Positions 55,880 to 64,000 of a stretch of 64,000 nt of DNA are shown piece by piece; within the stretch, counting starts at the first letter, position 1; every line of letters begins with the position of its first letter. This stretch comes from Paralithodes platypus (Eukaryota; Arthropoda; Malacostraca; Decapoda; Lithodidae). A program made the position numbers and the translations under genes. Under the pieces are notes generated by a model, which saw only the letters and a list, made by a program, of their open reading frames with translations, made no database searches and was not told the origin of the DNA. The DNA lies in the NCBI GenBank assembly GCA_032716605.1, contig CM064517.1:23014015-23078014 (forward strand). The letters run 5' to 3'.

Positions 55880-56951
55880 CATGTACTATCTATCATATCG
55901 TTATAAATACCCTGCCAGTTAGCTCTCATGTCATCTGGAATGGGGACATCCCACCCACACTCTAATCTCCACAAGTCCTGTACGAACCTCCGCGCCCGGA
56001 TGGTTACCGGTAGCAACACTCCTAGAGGATCGAACACACTCGCGGTTAGGCATGGAGCCTCGCGTTTCGTAACCAATGCAGGGCTACTTCCGCGGCAATT
56101 AACCTGTAACATATCCTTATTAGTTAGCCACCAACGCCAAGCACCCTAACCCCGTCTTGTTTGGCGGAAGCTATACCCTTCAGGTGCAACAGTTCCCGCA
56201 AATTCTCATTATTTGTGACCCACTCATGTAAAGACAGGTTAGCGCTGGAAAATATTCTACGGGCATCCCAACATTGTTGTTGCAAATCACTTACATCATC
56301 ACCAGTCCCCTGCAAGTTATCAATATACAGCCCCCTTTTGAGCTTATTAACTACTTCACTGTTTCCCTGTATCATAGACAGGTGTTTTTGAATGGTAGCA
56401 TTAAGGAGGAACTGGGAACAGGTGGCCCCGAACAGAACTGCACGGAACCGGTAGACAATGTATGGACTTGCAACATCCAAGGGATCAACGGGCCACAGAA
56501 ACCTAGTAGCATCCCTATCCTTCTCACTCAACCCCACCATGAGAAATGCTTTCTCAATATCACTCACCCAGGCAAATTGATGGCATCTAAAGCGCAGAAG
56601 CACCTGGGTGAGGTCAGCCACTAGCGATGGACCTGTATGGAGACAGTCATTCAGACTGAACGCCTTCTCGTCCATCCTAGCCGAACAGTCAAACACTATC
56701 CGTACAGGTGTAGTAACACTATCCTTGGTAATACCATGGTGAGCTAAGTAGTGAATGGGATGACCAGCCTGATTCCTGTTTTCTACCCTTTCAATAAACC
56801 CCCTTTCTATCTGATTATCCAGAACCTTTGTATACTGTTGACAGTAGTTGGGATCTTTTATAAACTTACGCTGCAAGCCTCTCATTCTGCCCAGGGCTAA
56901 CTTAAAGTTATCAGGTAATTTATCTATGTTATCTCTCCACGGCAGTTCCAC
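55880..56951 (-). pseudogene. BEL2 reverse transcriptase
   Basis: 56951-56124: MELPWRDNIDKLPDNFKLAL, VRIVFDCSARMDEKAF, EKAFLMVGLSEKDRDATRF, GATCSQFLLNAT, GLYIDNLQGTGDD (active site with Asn in place of the second Asp), LLHLKGIASAKQDG. A frameshift near 56130 leads into 56112-55880 (CLTASVFDPLGVLLPVTIRA), the connection to RNase H. 51 bases before the LINE the frame is still BEL. Confidence 0.83.
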
Positions 56952-57763
56952 TATATACTGTCCCTGTGCTTCGGAATACTGTACCTTTCAGAAAATCTAT
57001 TTATGACCTTCTCCCCACCCTTACCAGTCTCATTAGGACTTATACCAATATGGTCCAAGTCCCATAGATCTGTCAGATCCTTTAATTCTGGAGAATTCCT
57101 GCCAATATCTTCCTGTATCTCCACTAAAGGGTCTACTGCTAACTTAAGAACAGTGACTAACTCTACATGGGTCTCTTCTATATCTGACTGATAAGTGCCA
57201 CTCAGTGCGCAACCATAAATTGTGGGTATCATAACTATACTTCCTTCCCTGACATAGCCTGAATGTACAAAGTGGTAATAAAAGTCTGCCCCAATCAGTA
57301 ACCCTATCATATCTCCATCAGTGATACCTGGATCGGCTAATTTGTAACCCCGAGCCTTGATAGCATTTACCTCCATCTCTAATCCCCTCCCTGGCTTGTA
57401 TACTGGTAACTCCTCCACCACAACGGCCCTCAAATTATGCACCCTTCTTCTGTGATGATAGGTTAACTCTACTATTTCATACTCAGTACTACCAAGTGAG
57501 CCAGTAAATCCCTGGAGCCTTAGCTGTTCCTTACTGACCCTAACGTAATCAAGCTGCGATAAAGCAGAGCGCAAGATGAAGGTACGTTGCGAACATTGGT
57601 CCAACAAAGCTCTTACTTTACTGGTATGACCGTTTCTGTCGGTCAAGGGAATCTGAATGGTAGGCAACAACACTGCATTACGGCCCGAAGCCACAGCCAT
57701 GGTCACTGTTGGTTCAGGGGCTGCTGGTTGTCCAGTTTGTTCAAGGCGTGGCGTCGGACACAA
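56951..57763 (-). CDS. BEL2 aspartic protease region
   Basis: 270 codons. The retropepsin-like motif is VRALLDQCSQRTFI, with catalytic Asp in LLDQCSQ where many BEL proteases have DSG or DQG. IGLLIGADFYYHF is the second conserved block. It follows gag closely and overlaps or abuts RT at 56951. In BEL1 only its C-terminal end survives. Confidence 0.78.
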   Translation of the reverse strand: MCPTPRLEQTGQPAAPEPTVTMAVASGRNAVLLPTIQIPLTDRNGHTSKVRALLDQCSQRTFILRSALSQLDYVRVSKEQLRLQGFTGSLGSTEYEIVELTYHHRRRVHNLRAVVVEELPVYKPGRGLEMEVNAIKARGYKLADPGITDGDMIGLLIGADFYYHFVHSGYVREGSIVMIPTIYGCALSGTYQSDIEETHVELVTVLKLAVDPLVEIQEDIGRNSPELKDLTDLWDLDHIGISPNETGKGGEKVINRFSERYSIPKHRDSI

Positions 57764-57790
57764 ATAATTAAAATGTTTCTGTTGGCAGAA

Positions 57791-58705
57791 TCAGCACGGC
57801 CTAATTTTTGGGTTAGTACACCCCTGGCTGCCACGTTCTGGCGACAGGCACCCGACGCACAATTTCAACTGCCTTGCTCTATTGGCCTTGACGGGACTGT
57901 TCTTGTATTTTGCACACTTTGCCCAAAAATGTCCTGTCTTTAAACACAACTTACATCCATACTTCTGCTTGGTATCGGGTTTCTGATACACCGCATATGC
58001 TGCTGTGGCGGTCGCCCCAAACTGTTCTAGTGGATTATGTCTACTTTCTAGATTGCACACTTCAGTCTTAAACACACGAACATATTCATCCACATCCAGC
58101 CAGTTGTCTTTTAATTCACGCTTAATCACTTCAGAGAGTGCACTAGGGAGTTTATTATGCAACAGTACTGCACACATTTCACTTACTGTTATATCCATAG
58201 AGCGTAATGACTCTAACGCACACTCAAACGACGCAGAAAAATCTTTCAGAGCACTGACCTCCTGGCTAGGATGCGGGAGATTACACAGTTTCGCTATGTC
58301 AGCTGCTTTGATGCGATCCTTTTGACCATAACTGTTTTTCAGTATAGTGACCGCTGGTTCATAACTTGCAGCGACCAAACTAAACCCACTAACAATTTGT
58401 AGAGCCTCACCACTAAGTTGTCCCTTTAGATACGTAAATTTCTGAATGTCAGTTAAGTCTGTTTGGGAGTGAACACTACAATCAAAGAGCTCCCAGAAAC
58501 CCACCCACTGTGTTGGATCCCCATCAAAAACTGGCAACTTCAGGGAGGGTAGCTTAATACCCTTCTGCTTCCTACTTGCTGCACTATCATGAGATCTACC
58601 AGTAGTGGTTGTCTGTAGAGCACTATCTAACTCAGCTAACTGACTGTTTACTAGATTAACATACTGCATATCTTTCACCATCTCCTCCTCTAACTGATCA
58701 TCTGA
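57791..58705 (-). pseudogene. BEL2 gag, C-terminal part
   Basis: Capsid-type region with LPSLKLPVFDGDPTQWVGFW and KFTYLKGQLSGEALQIVSGF, the usual BEL gag (DUF1759-like) block, then a zinc knuckle CKLCLKTGHFWAKC and a second Cys pair CVGC. Open for about 300 codons. Its N-terminal part was split off by the TIR element at 58710. Confidence 0.85.
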
Positions 58706-58709
58706 ATAT

Positions 58710-59174
58710 TAGTAGGGTCATTTGCTTGGAATCCGTGACCATTTTGTTCCTACCTTTTTCTCTCGATGGATTTGACAACCTGAACCATTTTAAAGGAAAA
58801 TTAGCTCCTATGCCCCTCTGAAAAATGACGGCTAACTCTGCTAGAGCCCAATATACAAAATGGCCGCCAACGCCATCTTGAAAAACATGAACAGCAACAA
58901 CAACAACAACATGAAATGTAATATCTCTGGCATCAGATCAGCTTCAAGGACGAATGAGGTGTCCTTTTTCACTAATTCTGGCATTACAAATCCACTGGAA
59001 TGGTTATTGTATTGTATTGTATTGTATATTGTATTGTTATTGTATTGTATTATACTAATTGTACATACTAATCTGCCACTTCACTGTCACTACATGATTC
59101 ACTGTATGAGCCACTATCAGAATCACTGTCCTCACTTTCGCTGCTATCATCACTGTTGTTCTCTGCCTGCGGTG
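58710..59174. repeat. Left TIR of the 3.7-kb element
   Basis: Reverse complement of 61951-62389, with one 21-base (AAC)n-like insertion at about 58887-58910. Contains a (TATTG)n stretch (about 59004-59052) and an antisense copy of the gene's acidic C-terminal codons (59070-59174). Confidence 0.93.
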
Positions 59175-59253
59175 TATATCTAATATTACTTTTTTACTGT
59201 TTCAGATGGATCGCATGCCCATCTGATGAAAATCGCCGACTTGTGAAGTGACC

Positions 59254-62055
59254 GAAATAATGGAATAGAAGAGAGAGTGAAGAGTTACCAGACAAGACAT
59301 TAAATGAATACGAGTGCATTTTACTCTGTGGTAAGCGATGTACCGCAGATGATCGTTTGGAAAACATTACACCTGAGAAGTGGGAATCCATCCAGGAAAA
59401 GTCTTTACAATGGAAAGAACTTGATATTTTTCAACATATACATGAAAATGTGGATTGGGAGAAGGGACCAAAGGGTCACCAAATGCATAGCACTTGTTAC
59501 GCATCATTATCCAGCAAGCGCAAGCTCTCTCAAGCCGAAAAACGCAAACACAAATCCGAGGAACGTCTTGAAAGAGATGAAGCATCAGATCAACAAGACC
59601 CTTCCCCAGAGGCCAGTGCACCTAAAAGGCTCCTCTCCAGTATGGGTGTCCTTCACGATAAGACTCTATGTGTGTGGTGCATGAAAGGGGCATACAAGAA
59701 TAGTGATCGTGACAAGGAGATTTTACTCCTATCAACAGTAGATGCCTGGACTAAATTCAAGTTACATACTGTCCGTCTGGAAGATGAGGTCATGAGATTG
59801 AGACTTGACACTCTGATTGCATCCATCCCAGATAGTCAAACAGCATTTGGGTTGGAAATCCGCTACCATCGTGCGTGCTGGCGCAAATATGTAAGCGACC
59901 ACAAGCCCCTTTCAGATGAAACCACTCAACATCTGCAGCGTGTAAACCTCCGAGAGGCCCAAGCTCTCTTCTTTCATCATATTCGTCAAGTCATCTTCAA
60001 AGACCATGAAATTCGCACACTGCAAGGCCTGCTGCAGGACTATAAGCGCATTATCTCAAATCACGGACATAACTCAGTAGTAAAATCCAGCTACTTAAAG
60101 GAAATTCTCGTCAATGAATTTGGGGAAGACATCGGATTTCATGAACGCATTCAAAAGAATGTGAGTGAACTGGTATATGATACAACAGCAGCAGGTACAT
60201 ACATCGAAGCGGCAATATCTTCATTGGGTGTCAGCAATGATCAGTTGGTGATGAATGTTGCGGCACGACTCAAAGAGCAAGTCATCAGGACAAATACTAT
60301 TCCCTGGCTCCCATATATACACGAGTTGGAGAGAGAAGAAGACCTCAGTGAGCTCCTGCTGAAGCTGCTCACATGGCTGAAACACCCAAATAAGTCTGCA
60401 ATTGATGACAGTCCATCCGTCCGATCGATTGCATCTATCCTCACAAGCTACATCACTGGAAAACGCACTGCATTTGAGATAAATCTCTCTGTCTTGCTAC
60501 ATGGACTGACCAAGAGTAGGGAGATAGTCGACATAATGCACAAAGATGGACTGGGCATCAGTTACAATGACGTACTTATGCTGCGAGATTTTTGGGTGGT
60601 CAATGACCTCAAGTGCTCATCTGATTGCCCCTTCGAACTAGCTGAGGGTAAGCCTGCTATCGCTATAGTTGACAACGATGACTTCAAGAGCGACACACTG
60701 ACCGGTGCTGGCCAGTCACACCGCACTAATGTCATGTTTGTGCAGCCAGAATCATTTGATACAGAACTTCCTTCCGAGAATCACTAACTAACTATGACTG
60801 TCATTCCAGAGCCTGATGTATACACGTCTATTATTGATATGGGCCTCATCTGGCGCCTAACAACTCCTACCATTGAAGACAGAGAGAAGGGAGACGGTAC
60901 CAAGTATACCTGGGGAGATTATGCAGAGAAGTTGGTGCACTTCGTTCTAACGAAACACAAGCATGCTGAGCGCATCATTTGCGTCAATGATTCATATGAT
61001 CAGAATTACACGATCAAGGACAGTGAGAGAATACTGCGCCAAAAAACCCTGCCAATCAGCAATGTCTTCATGAAGACAGAAGATAAATATCCTTCTAGTA
61101 AAGTTTTCCATGCTCTCCTGGGTAAACCTGAGAACAAAATCCGCCTTCAGGCATTTCTTCAAACGGAATTCCAGAGAACAGCAGCAACAACTAGCACCGA
61201 GATCATCTACTGTGTAGTTGGCAGCACTGCAAATAATCTCACCACAGGCAAGCTTGTGCCAGAGCTCACATGCTCCCATGCAGGGGCAGATACGGCAATG
61301 CTCACCATATATAGTGTGCTCCGGTCAGACAGCTACACAGCAGCTGTCGTTCTTGACACAGAGGACACAGACAACTACGTGCAAGCGGCATATGTTGCTC
61401 AGAAGACAACAGGAATCCTGTGTGTGAAACGCAAACGTCAGCTTATCGATGCCCGATGTTTGTGCAGTGAGGCAATGGCTGCATCCATCATACCACTTCA
61501 TGTCCTCACTGGGTGTGACCACAACTCTCTGGCTTCTATGGAGCAAGCAAGAAGCTCATCGCAGATCGTCTGGAGAAGTCTAAAGAGGCACACGACCTGC
61601 TAGCAGCATGTAGTACACAGCTCCTAGTCACAGAACAGGTCAATAGTGATTTGGATCGGTTTTTCATTCGATATGTCTATGGTGATACCAAAAGCAAGAC
61701 CCTGGGAGATGCGAGGGCAGCGAAGTGGAGAGCTCAGAAGAAAAAAAGCACTATCCGACTTGTGCCTGACTTGGACAGTCTCCGTCCACACTTGGAGCGT
61801 GCAAACTATCTTGCATATTTGCAAAAGCATTACCAGCTCCAAAGTCACCCCTCACCAATCGGCCATGGATGGCATCTTGTAAATGGCCTATGTCTGCCTG
61901 TCCGTTCAACCCAGCCCCTACTTCCCCCATCCATACCACTACCTACAAATCCGCAGGCAGAGAACAACAGTGATGATAGCAGCGAAAGTGAGGACAGTGA
62001 TTCTGATAGTGGCTCATACAGTGAATCATGTAGTGACAGTGAAGTGGCAGATTAG
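59254..62055 (+). pseudogene. Nuclease-like gene of the TIR element, one stop and one frameshift
   Basis: The frame is open from 59254. There is no in-frame ATG at its start, but a 3' splice-like tract (TTTTTTACTGTTTCAG) lies at 59191-59206, so a 5' exon is possible. The N-terminus has zinc-binding-like Cys/His: CILLCGKRC (about 59312-59340), MHSTCY (about 59482), LCVWC (59666-59680), YHRAC (59864-59878). A long helical middle follows. After a TAA at 60785-60787 the same frame continues (60788-61603): AGADTAMLTIY (about 61280), VVLDTEDTDNYVQAAYV (about 61345-61395), HVLTGCDHNS (about 61499-61528). A frameshift near 61530 moves on to GFYGASKKLIADRL. The acidic D/S/E cluster followed by GCD and G.G.KK resembles the XPG-I/helix-turn-helix core of FEN1/PIN nucleases; related proteins are multi-copy in invertebrates. 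The acidic Ser/Asp tail (stop 62053-62055) lies in the right TIR. Confidence 0.75.
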
Positions 62056-62389
62056 TATGTACAATTAGTATAATACAATACAATAACAATACAATATACA
62101 ATACAATACAATACAATAACCATTCCAGTGGATTTGTAATGCCAGAATTAGTGAAAAAGGACACCTCATTCGTCCTTGAAGCTGATCTGATGCCAGAGAT
62201 ATTACATTTCATGTTTTTCAAGATGGCATTGGCGGCCATTTTGAATATTGGGCTCTAGCAGAGTTAGCCGTCATTTTTCAGAGGGGCATAGGAGCTAATT
62301 TTCCTTTAAAATGGTTCAGGTTGTCAAATCCATCGAGAGAAAAAGGTAGGAACAAAATGGTCACGGATTCCAAGCAAATGACCCTACTA
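61951..62389. repeat. Right TIR of the 3.7-kb element
   Basis: Inverse of 58710-59174. Begins inside the gene (from CCGCAGGCAGAGAACAACAG) and so carries its last 35 codons and the stop codon. Confidence 0.93.
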
Positions 62390-62392
62390 TAA

Positions 62393-62590
62393 TTATAAGC
62401 TATACAACTCTACGTTATACGACTCGATATCAGCTAGGGCCTTTTCTACAGTGATTTTCACACCCCTTTCATCATACAGTGTAGCAGCATGTTCAATAAA
62501 ATCAGACAGATTAGAGGTAAGCTTAGTAATCCCTCCCTTCTTGGCGGCCCTGAACCGCCGCAATGACTTTACTTTCTCCTCCATTCTTAA
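62393..62590 (-). pseudogene. BEL2 gag, N-terminal part
   Basis: Minus strand: MEEKVKSLRRFRAAKKGGI, LTSNLSDFIEHAATLYDERG, VEKALADIESYNVELYSL, a helical N-terminal gag region typical of BEL elements. It meets the TIR element at 62390 and would continue at 58705. The likely start ATG is at about 62583. Confidence 0.7.
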
Positions 62591-62610
62591 AATTTTACGG
62601 TAACTAAAGC

Positions 62611-62924
62611 TTAACCCTTGGGATCCGGGAGGCCTCATATGAGGCAAAACGTATTTTGGTTAGGAGTCCGGGAGGCCTCATATGAGGTAAAAATCGTGGC
62701 TAAAAATCGCTGCTAAAATCATCATAACTCGGCAAACACGCGTCGTAGCGATGTCATCTCAACGGCAGTCTACAGACAACAAGATGTTCTACAATTTGCA
62801 AAAAACCTGACTGCTCTAGGTGGTCTCAATCAGTAGCTACTGAATTATGAAGCTTGACTGTACGAAAATGGCCCCGGACACAGCGAACCGCCTCATATGA
62901 GGGGCCCCGGATCCGGAGGGTTAA
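62611..62924. mobile_element. TTAA-flanked MITE, family 5, with CCTCATATGAGG palindromes
   Basis: Ends TTAACCCTTGGGATCCGGG and its inverse CCCCGGATCCGGAGGGTTAA. The 12-bp palindrome CCTCATATGAGG occurs three times (about 62633, 62677 and 62891). Inserted in the leader of BEL2. Noncoding. Confidence 0.85.
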
Positions 62925-63577
62925 GGAACAACAATACTAATCGTCACTGTAGGCTAACCTATTCTAATCTATTCTAAGCCTAGGCTAACCTACTTACATT
63001 GATGACGACAGCAACCAAGCAAATTGAAGCATGCAGATCGCGTGCCCCCTGTGAGTTTACAAATTATCAAAGAAAAGGAAATTTTACCCTATGTCATATT
63101 ACTTTACTTTACAATATTTACTTTACTATATTAAATTTTAACAAATTACAAAGAAAAAGAAAGAAGGATCAAGACTCCTCTGAAGGAGGAACAGCCGCAG
63201 CCGTCGTCCTAGTCTTTAGATCTAGCCTATTGCGTCGACTGCTCCTCCTCGGCCCTGTCCTTCTTCTCAAAGAAGGCATGCGCTCTGTTCAGTAGCCTAT
63301 CTAATACCTTCCGGCTCCCTGGCACATCTAACCCAGGCGGAGGTCTGCCTGACAGTGTCCACCCTTGCCCCTGGTCTATAGAACTGCTTAACAAAAAAAA
63401 GCAGGGCACTGCACTGGACGGTCCAGCGGAAAATCCCGGACATATGCGCCCCTCAACATTTGTCCACTGAATCGCCCAGCTCTACACAAAGGCAGACAAG
63501 TCAGGCCTAATACCCCCCCACATTCTTCTTCAATATACTACAGATGGCCCAGTATCCTGGTCACACAGCACCAATTA
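62925..63577 (-). other. BEL2 leader between 5' LTR and gag
   Basis: No gene. Next to the LTR (minus strand from about 63575) lies AATTGGTGCTGTGTGACCAGG, where a tRNA primer site beginning TGG would be expected; the tRNA is not identified. The short open frames here are not conserved. Confidence 0.5.
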
Positions 63578-64000
63578 TATCCTGTTTATTATTCCTAGGG
63601 GGTAGAGGAGAAACAGATATAAATTAAATAATTAAACCTGGAAAGATGAATTGGCCTAGGCTATAAATGATGATACCGGTCGGCGGTTGACTTACGTGTT
63701 AAATTGTATATGTAGGCTATCTGTGGTAGTCCCAGTAATATCTATGAAGTACTTCTAGTATTAAAGGAACTTAGCTGTGATGCAAAGAGTGTAGGTTAGG
63801 TGATGGACATGTCGGTAGGTGAATATCAGTGAAGTTCTGGTGTTATGTGGCAGCAACTGATGGTTTGTTGTTACTTGTTAGCGCGACGAAGTCTGTGTGA
63901 AGTGTGTCTGATATTCCCTTTTATCGTGACAATATTAAATATATTTAAGGGTTCTATATCGTCCCCCGTGATTAAATAATAAGGGAAAATAAACTAAGAT
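63578..64000 (-). repeat. BEL2 5' LTR (cut by the window end)
   Basis: Co-linear with 51598-52016 with scattered differences and small indels. Ends at the same TAT/ATA boundary as the 3' LTR. Confidence 0.88.

Larger units (their letters stand above)
58710..62389 (+). mobile_element. 3.7-kb TIR DNA element with FEN1/PIN-like nuclease gene
   Basis: Near-identical terminal inverted repeats of about 440-465 bp (outer tip AGTAGGGTCATTTGCTTGG) enclose one gene on the plus strand. Inserted in BEL2 gag, separating 62393 from 58705. The target duplication is short or unclear; a TA dinucleotide stands at both outer ends. No DDE/D transposase, RT or helicase motif was seen. Confidence 0.85.
51598..64000 (-). 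mobile_element. BEL/Pao LTR retrotransposon 2 with four nested insertions
   Basis: Minus orientation: 5' LTR 63578 to beyond the window, leader, gag (62590-62393 and 58705-57791), protease 57763-56951, RT 56950-56124, RT/RNase H connection 56112-55880, RNase H and integrase 54870-53607, integrase end 53167-52174, 3' LTR 52168-51598. Nested: AAC retroposon 53182-53606, LINE 54871-55879, TIR element 58710-62389, TTAA MITE 62611-62924. Confidence 0.92.

Noticed and set aside
61624..61939. Minus-strand open frames within the nuclease-like gene
   Set aside because: Antisense shadows of the plus-strand gene.

Overview
This is a gene-poor, repeat-saturated stretch of an animal nuclear genome. The combination of DIRS-type tyrosine-recombinase retrotransposons, BEL/Pao LTR elements, a Penelope-like element with a GIY-YIG nuclease, several LINE families, many small inverted-repeat elements and long microsatellites fits an arthropod, most likely a decapod crustacean. 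That assignment is inferred from element content; no host gene, rRNA or tRNA was recognised. One assembly gap of 100 N lies at 43653-43752.

Layout. 1-1.7 kb: 105-bp tandem repeats and foldback elements. 1.7-2.8 kb: a LINE fragment (+). 4.2-5.5 kb: a LINE RT fragment (-). 5.56-17.2 kb: one Penelope-like element (-), split by a 5'-truncated LINE (16306-17047) and by a near-intact 8.7-kb DIRS element (copy A, -, 7355-16050). 17.2-30 kb: noncoding repeats, including TTAA-flanked MITEs, one of which carries about 45 copies of a 26-bp satellite, an AAC-tailed retroposon family, perfect palindromes and microsatellites. 30.3-40.7 kb: a degenerate LINE (+) split by a second, decayed DIRS copy (copy B, +, 31578-40275). 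42-43.6 kb: LINE remnants. 43.75-51.39 kb: a 5'-deleted BEL/Pao element (-) with a CR1/Jockey-like LINE (+, RT open for 748 codons) inside it. 51.6 kb to the window end: a second BEL/Pao element (-) with both LTRs (the 5' one cut by the window edge). It is interrupted by an AAC-tailed retroposon, a LINE 3' fragment, a TTAA MITE and a 3.7-kb DNA element with terminal inverted repeats of about 450 bp.

The most interesting items are these. (1) The 3.7-kb element at 58710-62389 has near-identical long TIRs around a gene whose recognisable part looks like a FEN1/XPG/PIN-type nuclease, with no DDE transposase visible: a candidate unusual DNA transposon. (2) The DIRS elements keep in both copies a canonical A AAA AAC -1 frameshift heptamer directly on the gag stop codon. 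They also keep a second frame, essentially open over all of RT-RNaseH-MT, that ends in the tyrosine recombinase and begins with the first ATG after the gag stop. (3) Five TTAACCC/CCTCC-type MITE families cluster here, two sharing a single TTAA.

How the parts relate: the nesting gives a relative order. The Penelope element is older than its LINE and DIRS A insertions, the 30-kb LINE is older than DIRS B, and BEL2 is older than its four passengers.
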